A DNA stretch of 64,000 bases from Tubiluchus corallicola. Taxonomy: Eukaryota; Priapulida; Priapulimorpha; Priapulimorphida; Tubiluchidae. Shown piece after piece: positions 21,215-32,137 of this stretch; within the stretch, counting starts at the first letter, position 1, and each line of letters starts with the position of its first letter. A model generated the notes under the pieces. It was not told where the DNA came from. It did no database searches and saw only the letters and a program-made list of their open reading frames with translations. The DNA lies in assembly GCA_030141605.1 (NCBI GenBank), contig JAQGDQ010000083.1, positions 547,097-611,096 of the forward strand. The letters run 5' to 3'. Made by a program: the position numbers and the translations under genes.

Positions 21215-21890
21215 CAAAGTTGATTTATAAATTCTCACCCAAAAGTCTTTTTCTGCTTATCGGTCGTAATTTTGCCCAAGTTTTAGATGATCAGCACCAG
21301 GGCCTATTTCAAGGGGGGGGGGAAGCGGGGATACTTCCTCGGAGCCTCACCCTCCAGGTTGCCTCTGCGCCGAGGTAACTTTTTTGCTTTATGCGAACAT
21401 ATTGCCTCTTCTCCCCCCCCCCTCTCTTGCCGCACGAGCGCCGTTTGCCTTGTGCGGCTCGGTGCCGATGTTCAGCTGTTTTCAATTTCGGAATTTCTAA
21501 CACCGGCTTGTACGGAAGTGAGAGTTAGGTGTTACATATTCCAAAGATGTTGTTTTTGATTTGACTATTTGACAAGTATTAAGGATTGGTCTTGAGAATA
21601 AAGCAGTTTTTCTTTCAATTGTTCTTTCCTTTAACAACTGTATAACACCATATTTTCTCTTCGAAGATGCTTCTCCGGCGTTCTAGCAGTTCAAAAATTT
21701 TCTGAAGCCCCAGGCGCTTCGACCCCCCCCCCCGACAAGGGCCTCACCCCCCCCCCCCCCCACGCTAATCTGTGGCGCTCCTTAAGTCGCTGTCGTAAAG
21801 TTGAAAGTCATTGGGGTTTTCTGCATCAGATTTTTTTGTGTTTTGTTAAAGCTGGTTACACCAGCACTTTTAACTTTTTACTATTTATTA
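21215..21890. repeat. Repeat family C, copy 1, interrupted by an insertion
   Basis: 21,215-21,298 (ATTCTCACCCAAAAGTC, GTTTTAGATGAT) and 21,767-21,890 (CTCCTTAAGTCGCTGTCG, AAAGTTGAAAGT, TTACTATTTATTA) match, in order, the continuous sequence at 23,618-23,830. The intervening stretch of about 468 bp has no counterpart in the second copy. Non-coding, 3'-UTR-like, lying just downstream of a LINE RT tail, so it may be LINE 3' UTR. Confidence 0.82.
21299..21766. mobile_element. Insertion with G and C homopolymer tracts
   Basis: Present in copy 1 of repeat family C and absent from copy 2. The left end reads CAGGGCCTATTTCAAG then ten G. The right end has two C runs (about 21,723-21,733 and 21,749-21,762) separated by GACAAGGGCCTCA. 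The reverse of the right part (GAGGCCCTTGTC then G run) resembles the left end (AGGGCCTATTTCAAG then G run), suggesting terminal inverted repeats. Other C runs lie at 21,413-21,422. The local GC is far above the surroundings. No transposase. Confidence 0.6.
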
Positions 21891-22734
21891 GCTCATTATT
21901 ACTTTGTTAAAAGTGCAAATATATTTCGACTCAATTCAAATCATACCTGACACCCACTGTCATGTTAGATGCAATTAAGAACAAAATAATCATTATTTTA
22001 AACCGCTTTCTTGGAAAAGCCTTTAAAAAGTTAACATTGTGGCTTCTGGATTTACTACTTTTTTTTCTTGTGCGCACATAGAAAAGAAGATTATCTTTAC
22101 ACAGGAATTAATGCTTTAAATAGCGATATAATGTAATCAAGCACGAGCTCTGAATTTACTTGCCTGACTGAATAAACATTAGCACACGCGTAAATCACAC
22201 AGTACGCACGCCAAACTACGCTTACAAGGCTTCACTAAAATTGGTTATTCGTTGTTACGATTAGCGTGAAATCTTGAAACTTGTCGCGTTTTTCTCGCAG
22301 ATTGATAAATGCGACACTTAACTTTACTTGACAATGCGAAAATTTTACATGTGCGTAACTTTCTGTCATAGAACAAAAAGTAATTTATTGGATATAAAAC
22401 TGGGAATAATTTATATTTATTGATATCCTATCAGCTTTTCTGCGTTTCTGTGGCCTGATGTGCATGTGCGTTTAGTACAGTGTATGACATCATACCATAT
22501 TGGGCACTCTTGGCTTATGATAATAATAATGATAAATCAGGACAGCATACTGATTAGCATTTGCCATTTGACAGTAATTACCTGCAATGTCTTTGTTTAA
22601 AACCATTGTTTCTTCTAATAAACTGTTTCATCTAAAACTTGTATTTTTTAATGTGTAAAAATGTTTACACGCAGACTTCGTGTATTCGTAATGATGCAAT
22701 TATATGTGAATTGTGCTGTTCTTAATACATTATT
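21891..22734. other. No gene seen
   Basis: AT-rich spacer; an ATAATAATAATGATAA run at about 22,520. No coding similarity. Confidence 0.45.
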
Positions 22735-23325
22735 ATTTATTTTTATTTTACGTTTATTTCAGTACATAAATACTACAATAGAATAATAAACAAAGCATAG
22801 TTAAAAATCACAATTAAAAATATTTCTACATGACAAATAAAATAAATACTAACACAAAGAACACAGAATTTGTAACCTAAATATGTAGAAAAGGGTTACT
22901 AAGTATATATTCCCAATGGGCAAATATATTCGAAGTTAAAATGTCAGTATTAACAATAAAACTGCATACGATTTCATTGCTTGAATTTAAAACTTGCTGA
23001 CGAAGGCTAAAAGTAAGATCACTTTCAAATGATTACAGCCATTTTCGGCACATATTCTAAATGCTGTGGTGCCCCTACGGTAAGCAAAAAACTTTGTCAA
23101 TGCAAAATAGTAGGCCGCTTTTAATTTCCTAATAGTACCAACATTAAAAGTGATCCAGAGGTTAGAACAGTAAAAAGTTGAACAATAAGATTTAAACAGA
23201 ACACGTTTTACATCAGCAGAGCAAGAACTAAAATTTCTGCAAAGAATATTGAATCTAATATAAAAAAGGCGCAATTGATTAAAAATATCAGCAGAGTCTG
23301 CAATATCAGCAGAGTACAATTGTGT
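22735..23325 (-). pseudogene. LINE remnant: RT C-terminus plus 3' UTR
   Basis: The minus-strand frame at 23,319-22,987 reads NILCRNFSSCSADVKRVLFK, then SYCSTFYCSNLW, then IRKLKAAYYFALTKFFAYRR. This is the same RT C-terminal block as at 5,054 but from another copy. Downstream on the minus strand is a T-rich 3' UTR ending TATGTACTGAAATAAACG and an A-rich AAATAAAAATAAATAATAAT tail at about 22,735-22,770. The insert is 5'-truncated near 23,325 and mutated. Confidence 0.83.
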
Positions 23326-23600
23326 TATTGTGAGTTCTTCTGTTTAGAATGTTCTGTAGAATGTGATGTAATTTGACTGAAATTGTATGTTAATGTGTAA
23401 CTTCTAAATTATAAATTTTAGAAATAGCTGCTAACTGTATTACATTTTACACTACTAACCTCAGGCATTTGCCTCCAAGACTGGAATTTTTATCTACTAA
23501 CACTGATTGATGTCTTTTGTAATATTTTTATCAAATTTTATGACAATTATTTTATGGGTTGTTTAAATCAAGGTAGTTATACTAAATGGTTTATGTGGTT
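23326..23600. other. Spacer before repeat C copy 2
   Basis: No coding similarity. It may contain the rest of a LINE-type 3' region. Confidence 0.35.
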
Positions 23601-23835
23601 TATATGGTTTATATGCATGGTTGATTCATAAATTCTCACCCAAGTGTCTTTTTCTGCATATCGGTCCTAATTTTATAAAGTTTTAGATGACCAATACTTT
23701 TATTGTGTTAACATGTGGGCTCCTTAAGTCACTGTCGTAAAGTTGAAAGTAGTTCCAGTTTTGTGCATCAAATTTTTTTGTGCCTTGTTAGCGCTGGATG
23801 CTCCAACACTTTTTGACTTTTTACTATTTATTTAA
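23601..23835. repeat. Repeat family C, copy 2, uninterrupted
   Basis: Aligns with both halves of 21,215-21,890. Shared strings include ATTCTCACCCAA, TCTTTTTCTGC, GTTTTAGATGA, CTCCTTAAGTC, CTGTCGTAAAGTTGAAAGT and TTTTTACTATTTATT. It provides the empty-site form against which the insertion in copy 1 is seen. Confidence 0.85.
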
Positions 23836-25075
23836 TTCAATTCAATTCTACTATGTACGACGACATGGGTAATTTTCGCGTGCAGCGATAAACTTTGTAA
23901 AGCAACAGCTACAGTACGTCGCATTCTTGGTTGTCGGCATTAATGACGTCACGATCACCACGTGCAGTTTCGCGCTGAGAAATTTGTATGTTTAGTTCAG
24001 TCGCTTCTTTCACGCAATCAAAGCCGTGAATTCAGTGTATATGTATGAGCCTTTCACTTTCACTCTAAGAGCATTAATTTAGATCTTACTTTACAAAGTG
24101 CTTCCAAACCCCATGGGGCTGACTTTTGGTCTTTTAGCTAAAGCTTAAGAGGATAATAGTCACAATGTATGGCAGGAGCTGAGGGGTCAGGATAGAGTAC
24201 TGAGAGTTGTTTCCCTTGCGACTCTCAGAAAAAAAGAGCACAAAATCAATAAGAGCATTTGTTTTCTGCTGATATGCTGACAGGTTTACAATGCATTAGT
24301 ATGGCAGTTAATGAAAAGTGTGTGTTAGTTCCTCAACACAGCGTACAGTTTCATGGAACTCGCTGATATTGAATTTTGTAATTAAAATTTCTGCAGGACA
24401 TTTTATCAACAGTGCATAAACTTGCCCTGAAGACGTAAATAAATATTTGATGTCAGCATTTCGCTGTTTGTCAAGCTCATCTGCTGAAATGTTATCCAGC
24501 TATAGTAGCCAGCAGAAATGTATCGAGTGAAGGTAAATTTGTCAACAATAATAGCCAGGCTTTTACTGAGCGGATTCAAACTGATGGGTGCTAGGCATAC
24601 GAGTAGCGAAACTAATGCAACTGAAGAGGCTGAGACGTTTCGAACAAAAGGACACGTACTCGCGTATAATTCCAGCTTTTCCGTCGAGTGTTATGAATGA
24701 CTTCATAAAAGGATTTGCAATACGAGCAGTGCCGTTTTTCACATCAGTCCGCCATTATGGCTTTGTCGGCATTAGTTGCAGCTTCTCGCTTGTGTGCAGG
24801 CGTAATTGTGATGTGAGATAATTCCAGAAAGGAAAAAGCTTCTAACATTTCAATAGCTGAAGCCACATATACTGCGAATAATATTGTTGAAAATAAAACG
24901 TTTCTGTTGAGTGAAATCAGAATTTGTAATTACCGTACCAGGAACGTTGTACCTATGTGTTTTAAAAACTACGTGCTATTCTTTAATTTCCCTCACACGG
25001 TGTTCATTCTTCGGCGTATATCTAACCTTACTGAACGTATTTGCTGTCTAAAATTTATCTACAGGAGAATTTATC
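23836..25075. other. No gene seen
   Basis: Includes a TGACGTCA palindrome near 23,943-23,950 and an 8-bp hairpin CTGAGAGT/ACTCTCAG at about 24,201-24,230. Open frames at 24,518-24,821 overlap in two frames and carry no motif. Confidence 0.45.
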
Positions 25076-25460
25076 AATAAGCCTTTTCACAATTCCAGCG
25101 ATTGATGATGATCGTGAAAAGGTCAAAGATTAAGTGTACCAGACAACGCATTTGTGTACACTTGACAACGACTCGCAGCCCGTACAATTGTAACAGTAAC
25201 AGTTTTTACAGCTAGCTAGAACCTTACTTAGTTTATTTTTCTTGTTCCCAAGCAAGTAAGCCACTCTATGAACAGACTAATGCATAATTAAGTAAAGACC
25301 ACATAAAGCATCTGAAATTACTGAACTGACGCGGGTAGACGGCTTTGCTTTACACGCACGTTAGGTGACGGTTGTAGCTGAGACGCGTTGCTGTGGTACA
25401 CTTAACCTTTGACCTACAGCAAGTGCGCGTGCGCACAACGAAACTGTGAAAAGGCTTATT
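25076..25460. mobile_element. Inverted-repeat DNA element, family A, copy 2 (385 bp)
   Basis: Begins AATAAGCCTTTTCAC and ends GTGAAAAGGCTTATT, a perfect 15-bp terminal inverted repeat. Inner arms AAAAGGTCAAAGATTAAG (left) and CTTAACCTTTGACC (right) also pair. It shares most of its length with 6,942-7,302, for example CCAGCGATTGATGATGATCG and CAACGCATTTGTGTACACTT. Non-autonomous. Confidence 0.9.
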
Positions 25461-26075
25461 AACAAATTTGCCACTTTCTTTCTGCCTTTTTACATTCATA
25501 CTGCTTTCTGTTATGTTAACCCGTTTGTACTTCACGTTGAAAGTTATTGCTCGATGAAACTGACTATTTTATTTGACGACAATTGATCGTGATTTCGGTT
25601 ATGTAGCAGTAGAGATTGTTTATTTTAGTAAAACATTGTTATAACAAAAATTTGAAAAAGCAGCCTTTTAAGTTTACGAGTCACTATTACTATAAACTAC
25701 ACACACATTATTATCATAAAAAATTAGTCGGCATGATACTGTGTAATTATCGCTAATGAACATTTTACAAAAATAATTTTTCATGTATACAGCGTTCACC
25801 AATATGTTCTAATACTATATGTTCTATTTGATTATCTAAAATTTAAGACGACGACTATCACTTGTTTGGTTGCAAAAGGTTATATTATTTACAATTTTTC
25901 TGGGTCTGTGGCAACAATTTCGACACGAGCAACTCGAAAAGGCGATACAGTTAATTGCTTCACCCTTTGAAAACGTGCAACATGGTGTGAGCTAGAATGG
26001 CAACTGGCAGAGCGCAGACCACCTCCAAAGCCTGGGTAGTAATTTGCCACTCAGGTTAAAGTATCATCAGTGTTC
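25461..26075. other. No gene seen
   Basis: AT-rich spacer without recognisable repeats. Confidence 0.45.
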
Positions 26076-26145
26076 TGACGTCACCTCATTAATAGCATGT
26101 GCACTTGCTTCTTGCGCTTTTCAGCAGTGCTCTATAGTGACGTCA
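26076..26145. promoter_or_regulatory. Two perfect CRE palindromes 62 bp apart
   Basis: TGACGTCA at 26,076-26,083 and again at 26,138-26,145. This is the full cAMP-response element bound by CREB/ATF bZIP factors in animals. No gene start is visible next to them, and they lie within probable repeat sequence, so function is not implied. Confidence 0.4.
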
Positions 26146-26199
26146 TACTCATGCAGGTATATAGATAATCAATAAAAATTGATTTTCATTCGCAATTTT

Positions 26200-26340
26200 T
26201 AATCTATCATCGCCAGAATGGAAAGTGACCTTCAGTGTTCCATTTGTCATCCTGCCACAGAGTTTCGTTAAAATCGGTGAAGTAGTTTTTGCATATTTTT
26301 TTCAACTAACAAACAAACACACAAACACACAAACAAATGG
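26200..26340 (+). mobile_element. Retroelement-like 3' end with (ACAAAC)n tail
   Basis: Reads GCCACAGAGTTTCGTTAAAA then TCGGTGAAGTAGTTTTTGC and ends in ACAAACAAACACACAAACAC. The phrase GAGTTTCGTTAAAATCGG followed by a CAAA-rich tail is common at LINE and SINE 3' ends in animals (known pattern). No coding sequence remains. Confidence 0.45.
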
Positions 26341-26431
26341 CAGTGAAAGCAACTTCCTTGGCTGAGGTGACAATTGCGATTGCTATGTAAGTTTCTAGCT
26401 AAATATTCACTGAAACCAGTTTATCCTGTCC

Positions 26432-26716
26432 TTAGCCCAGTTCACAGTGAGGACGCGAGAAAAAATGTAAGAAAATCAGAAAATATTTAGAAAATTTACG
26501 ATTTTTTTCTCGAAGTCCCACGCAGCTTCGACTCCCACGAAAGTCCCACACGAAGTTCACAGTGAAACCGCGCGGTTTTTCCTTCACATCCAGTTAGCTG
26601 AAGCTACTTTAAGAGTTTTTTTTACTGTATAACCATGTCTAAATTAAGTTATACTCTTTTTTCTCTTTTTTAGTAAAGTTCTACTGATCACTTCAAAATC
26701 TGTATGTATATATATA

Positions 26717-26776
<60 letters not shown>

Positions 26777-27122
26777 TGCGTGTGCGTGTGCGTGTGCGTG
26801 TGCGTGTGCGTGTGCGTGTGTGTTATTTTCTCTTACACGAACATAGCCATCGATGTCGCATTAATAAAACACAAAATCGTCAGTCTGTTAAAAGAGAGAT
26901 TAAATCTTATTATTTTATGCTGAAATGTGTTAATTTTTGTTCGTTAAATAAGAAAGAAGTAATTGAGTAGTTAAATTTGGGACTGAATTCCGCGAGGTTT
27001 CCTCACGAAAATGGACAGAATTTCTCACAAAGAGGCCGCATATTTCTAACAGGCGGCAAAATTCCTCACTAGGAACTGGACGAAGAATTTTGCTGCGCGC
27101 CCTCACTGTGAAATAGACCTAA
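26432..27122. mobile_element. Inverted-repeat DNA element, about 690 bp, containing a (GT)n tract
   Basis: The left end TTAGCCCAGTTCACAGTGAG, continuing GACGCGAG, is the imperfect inverse of the right end CTGCGCGCCCTCACTGTGAA, continuing ATAGACCTAA. ACAGTGAGG is exact in both. A related inner motif, AGTTCACAGTGAAACCGCGCG, occurs at about 26,555. Ends abut TTA/TAA, so a TA duplication is possible. The interior holds the (GT)n tract and no transposase. Confidence 0.7.
26719..26822. repeat. (GT)n / (GC-GT)n microsatellite
   Basis: About 20 uninterrupted GT units, then five CGTG units, then CGTGTG units. It lies inside the inverted-repeat element at 26,432-27,122. Confidence 0.97.
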
Positions 27123-29659
27123 AACCGGGTAAAGCGCACAGGCTCTAGCGCGTTTGTTGCTTTCTTGTCTGATAATGTAGGATTAGTGTAGTCCTAGATT
27201 GATAATTTTAGTTTTGTTGTTATTCGATTGTTGTAATTTTGACTACTGTGGAACATAATTGAAAATTGTGATTCTTGTGTTTTGCTGCGCTTTTTGTTCC
27301 AGACAGAAGTTAAAAATCGTGCTTTCTTATTCGGTTATTGTAGTGTTAGAAACAGGGATGTTTAATATCAATACAAAAGTTCTTTTTTGTGGCATTTTCT
27401 GGAAGTTTCATAATGCAGGCAGAAGAAATTTGCCCTAAAGTTGCCTTAGTTTGAGTGATTTCCAAATAAGTGCATACAACAGGTCACACAATTTGTAGGG
27501 TATAGACTGACAAATATGTCTAAAACCAAAGCATTTACACTTATAGGTCAAAATGTTTATGCTTATTTGTATTTATATGTATTTTATTCAATGTAATATA
27601 CACAGTGTGGAAAAAAATGACAGCCTTGCTATACCTGAAAGTAATCACAAAAGGATGTAAACGTTTTTTTTTATTTTTTAATCAGTATAACACTTTGTGT
27701 AATGATTTTTTGATTTTCTTTCATTCATTATTGTCCGAAATTGAAACTAAGAGTAACAAATTAACAAAGGTTGAAAAAGTAATGACTAATGACACCATTT
27801 TCATTGAGATATCAACGTGAACCGTACCTCTGTGGCCCTCAGAGTTGCGAATAACAGATGTTTACTCTTCACTCAAAATTAATTTCTGCTTATAATAGCT
27901 TTATCAGTTTTTATCTATTCTTTTTTGTTTCTTCTGCACGGTGGGGCATCTCCTGACACCCTATAACTGTTGCAATAGTAGTTGCAGCCTCCCCCTGACC
28001 CACCCTGCCTCGTACGCATATGCAAAACGATCACGAAAAGAAATTTGTTTCTCTGGATGCTGATACACAAATAAATGTGTATTGTATGTGTATTGATGCT
28101 GAAATACCTTTTTTAAAACCGTAGTTTTAACATTTCGCTAAATAAACTAAACTAACGAAAAGAAGTAATGTTGTCAAGCAGCAGTTATTTCTTAACACTT
28201 TCGACTTTCACAGAGCTGTAAAATAATCTTTATAAAGTGTTGTGTGACACGATAGAAGCCTCATATCGCTTACAAACGTGTAAATAATTAAAAGAGCGTT
28301 TCAGCCAATCAATACCTACCTTTTATTGTAACAGGGTTTCACCTGTAAGCCTCATGGATACCATAATGGCTGTTGAAAACAACTCATCTCTTTGCTGCCA
28401 GTGTTGACTGCTTAAATTCACTTTCGCTATTATCTTACTGCTGTGTCGAAAACGGTAGAATCAATTGTCGTCCATTATCTACATCATCAGCAGCAGAATA
28501 CGAGCAGTAAAAAATGACGATTTCCAACCAATTTCGTTCATCACTGTAAATCATCGTGTATTGCATGTAAAATGTCACTTCGGTTGTTAAGAAGATTTCG
28601 TTTTTAAATTATTCATGATAATAATCCTTCCTGTTACACAAATAACATTGTTGCTGTTTTATATCATAGGTTTTTACTGTTTTTAAAATAAATTATTATG
28701 TTAATGTTTGGAAATGGAAAATCGTTGCTTTTATCGTGTTTTATTTACGTCAAGTATCCGATGCGAATATTCCTTAAGCCACGTTCACATGTATATCCCT
28801 GACAGCTGTTTTATACCATCTCACGACTTATGGAGTTCTGAAATTCGCCAAAAGAACGGGTATTTATTACCACTCCACATTGAAAACCATTAACGGTTTT
28901 TGAACCTTATTTTTTAATACAGCTTTTCTTTGTTATGTAATTCTATGTACGCGTGTTATTTTAATACTAATTAAGGTGGCAAAGCAAGAGCCAAATGTAT
29001 TAACGATTTATATGGTTACGTATTAAGCAGATACACTGTATTACACTTTACTGCTTATTTGCTAAGTTGCTCAATTACTGAGAATATATGTGTGCATGTG
29101 ATTAAAGCAAAAGCCAAGTGTCTGGGGAAGTGGAGCTTATTCTAATATTTGAGAAATATGTTAGAAAGTTTCAGCAATGAAATTGTGATAAGCGCCTCGT
29201 GTAATTAATAATTTCAATTTAAAATCGCGATCACTTCACGCATGGGCGCTCTCATTTTTCTGCAAAGTTAAACAGTTATTCTGCCAAGTGCTTAAGCAAT
29301 CATTTTTTGACTTATAGAGCGATCTCTATAACCTAAGTAACCCACCCGGTACTTGCTGTATGCTCGCAAGTTTACATGTGTATCTGAAAGTCAACAAAAG
29401 TCTGCAAATTAATTACATTTACGCAATTAATGTATACTACTTACACATTTTATGGTGTAATCCTATGAATTAAAGCTATGTAACCACTTTAACCTTGGTC
29501 ATAATTGATCAAATGCCTAATTTTTACATAAACACATTTAAATACAACACCAGAATAACTGAACATCTGAGTGAACCGTAGAAATTTCTCAATGCGTACC
29601 TTCATCACAGCTTGCCTTCACAGCATCCACGCTGCCCTGCAGTCACCTGCTTGCGTCTT
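27123..29659. other. No gene seen, 2.5 kb
   Basis: AT-rich. TTTTTAATACAGCTTTT at about 28,911 repeats a string at 6,273. Open frames (for example 27,605-27,820 and 28,708-28,893) have no recognised motif or codon pattern. Confidence 0.45.
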
Positions 29660-29841
29660 ATTTTTCAAATATGAGGGCAGCGACGTTCGTTTGGCGGGAG
29701 ATAAAAAATATGTAAATTTCTTTTACATTTTAGCAAAGCATTCTATGCGCATATCTTGTATGGTGATTTCAATATTTTTAATTGTATATCAAAATGCAAT
29801 AAATGTTGTTCGATGGTTGGTTCTTCCTTTAACTACGCGAC
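29660..29841. repeat. Repeat family E, copy 1
   Basis: Similar over about 180 bp to 41,018-41,200: TTTCAAATA, GGCGGGAGATAA, GGTGATTTCAATATTTTTAA, AATAAATGTTGTTCG and the end GGTTGGTTCTTCCTTTAA. The right end resembles the TTAAAGGAA border of family D, so the two may be related. The similarity of the overlapping open frames is a by-product of this nucleotide repeat. Confidence 0.75.
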
Positions 29842-30812
29842 AGGGTATGCTGCTTATATTCAAATTGAGCGACTGTTTGAGTAATACTGACACCCTGAGT
29901 AACCTGATATTAAAATAAAATCGACTGCCAAACTCATTCCGTAGTTACTGTAAGCCATTAACATAACATGAAGTGTATTGTAATGTGAACGATTTTTTGT
30001 AAACCACTGTTATTATACAACAATAAATTAAATTGTGCCCGCGCGAGAAAAGTACAATGTCAGTGATCATAAAGCTACTCTCGGTATAACATTTACCTGT
30101 TTTAGTGCTGGGCTGTAATGATGTGTAACAAACTGTCATAAATCAATTTTGCGTGGCTAGAACTGATAATTTGCACTCGAGCTGTACAGTTTGCAGGTAT
30201 GTGTAATCAAAACGCCAGCATTCCCTAAAGCAACATTAATTGAAAAGGATGATTACAGTGACTTTATTTAAAAATCATCCAGCGGTTTTTCTTAGTGATC
30301 AATGGAAATTCCTCTACGACCACGTCTGAAAGTCAAAGTGCAGCGGGCTAACTTTGTTTTCTGAAATTTGCATATCCGTGCTTTCTGAAAGCACATTGCA
30401 CCACGTCACTTTTAACTCCTTTAGAACACTTAAGGGTTAAACCGTTGTTTTACAACAGTAAAATTTTTATTTGTCGAACAATCGACTATTTCAAGTGGGA
30501 ACACATTTTAAACTGTAAGGCGACACGTTTAAGTAAATATTGTCTCAAGTCATGCGACGCGAACGAAGCCCTTTTAATAATTCAGTAAGTTTGTAAGCGA
30601 CAAAATGGATGTAAAAGGAGTTATGCATTATTCATACATTGTACGCCATCATCGTATATAGTACTTAGCAAGTAATTCAATCACGGTCACGGCAAACGAA
30701 ATTTTACGGTCGACTGCACATGAAAAACCCAAGTTACTCAGAATCAATGTCTACATGGTAACAATGACGGAAGGCGTTTACAATTCCGTAAACAACCTCA
30801 TCCCTGACAGAA
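29842..30812. other. No gene seen
   Basis: Spacer with unrecognised short open frames only. Confidence 0.45.
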
Positions 30813-30892
30813 CCTTAACCCTGACTCAACCCTAAACCTTACCCTAACCCTAACGCTAAACTTAAACCCAACCCTAACCCTAACCCTAATCC
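30813..30892. repeat. Short interstitial telomere-like (CCCTAA)n tract
   Basis: About 80 bp of perfect and mutated CCCTAA units: perfect runs at 30,842-30,853 and 30,871-30,890, with variants such as CGCTAA, CTTAAA and CCCAAC around them. TTAGGG/CCCTAA is the common animal telomere repeat. The flanks are ordinary sequence, so this is internal, not a chromosome end. Confidence 0.85.
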
Positions 30893-31522
30893 GCTTCATG
30901 AACTAATATATTGTGTGTGGGTAGTGTGGCACACGGCCACTTAAGGCACACTTATCATTGGAACTTTATCTTTATATCACTTGAGTAACCTGAGTAGTAG
31001 GCACTCAAATGTTCGAGTATGTTCCATGTTTGTGTACATAACAAGAACGGCGACGATGCTTAATAACGGCACAAGTTTTGATTATGAACGCTACTCATGA
31101 TACATGTCGGACAAGCCCTCATACTGAACCCGGTTATAACAGATTTCGGTTAAAACGTACTACTAGCGTTAAGTCCGCTATAGTCCAGATAACGATGGTA
31201 GGTGTCAGGATTGAAATTTATATCAGTGAATGGGACGACGTGAGATATTATGGAGCAATTCCCGGTACTGTTTACATACATTTTTATTATGTTGTTTACT
31301 ACAAGGTTAATTACATTTTTGTACAGGGATGTATATATTGTATTTATTATCACTTGAACGAATGTCTTTTTATTAATGTGAGCTGTAAACGTGCCACCCA
31401 GTTATTGCGAAGTACTGTCGATAAGTATACACATCTGCACTTCGATTTATGCGTGGGTATACAATAAAAATGGCTTGAGTTGGTGCAATTCACTGCAAAA
31501 CTGGTCCATCATAAAGTGCACG
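30893..31522. other. No convincing gene
   Basis: The open frame at 31,078-31,467 (129 codons, plus) is the longest here, but it has no domain signature or homology I recognise. Treated as chance. Confidence 0.4.
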
Positions 31523-32137
31523 TTAAAGGAAAACCCGGCCCAATCTTAAACTATAGTTCAAATAATCATCTAATAGGAGCACTTTGGTTTTTAAAAATAA
31601 TTTACGCAAAAGAATTATTACTGCAGACACCTTCATTGTGCTAGTTCTTCGCTGTTACATTCATTTCGCCATTCGCTAGTTAGATGGTTACTAGTACCTG
31701 CATGTGATACACACCTAAACGTTTTGCACAAAAAACAGGTGCTATACCTCCCAGTTCAAATTGTTCAATTGTGAAGTAGCGTGCACATTCGAGAGCCCAT
31801 GCGCGAACACAGCGATAAACTTGAAATTTAAAATTTTGAGCTTACAATTTGTCGAGTTTTTGCATGTCACACTGAATGTTATACAGTCGCACTGTACTTC
31901 AATGTTCGCTTTCGCAAACACGTTCAACAAGCTCACGAAATGTTTTTGCTGTTGAAAATTATGTTAGTTTATGACGTCATCATTAGTTAACTTGGGCTTA
32001 TCTGCCTCTAGTTAAGTTTCAACCTATTATATAATTACCAGAAACGCTTTGGCATTATTGTAAGTGTTAATATGTATACTTTTTATCGTACTTCAAAGTG
32101 GGATAGGAGATGAAAAATCATCCTGTTTTCCTATAGT
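31523..32137 (-). mobile_element. TTAA-bordered MITE, family D, copy 1
   Basis: Opens TTAAAGGAAAACCCGG and closes near CCTGTTTTCCTAT. It runs in reverse orientation to the copy at 51,698: shared blocks, read in inverse, include GCTGTTACAT, ATTCGAGAGC, CTTTCGCAAACACG, TTGCTGTTG, AATTACCAGAAACG and GTACTTCAAA. TGACGTCA lies at 31,972-31,979. Open frames on both strands here are incidental. Confidence 0.8.

Noticed and set aside
29571-29918. Protein similarity between frames at 29.6 kb and 41.0 kb
   Set aside because: Explained by nucleotide repeat family E; no conserved start or full-length frame.
30813-30892. Chromosome end
   Set aside because: Only about 80 bp, degenerate, with ordinary sequence on both sides.
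31078-31467. 129-codon plus-strand open frame
   Set aside because: No motif, no recognisable homologue, and an overlapping frame on the other strand.
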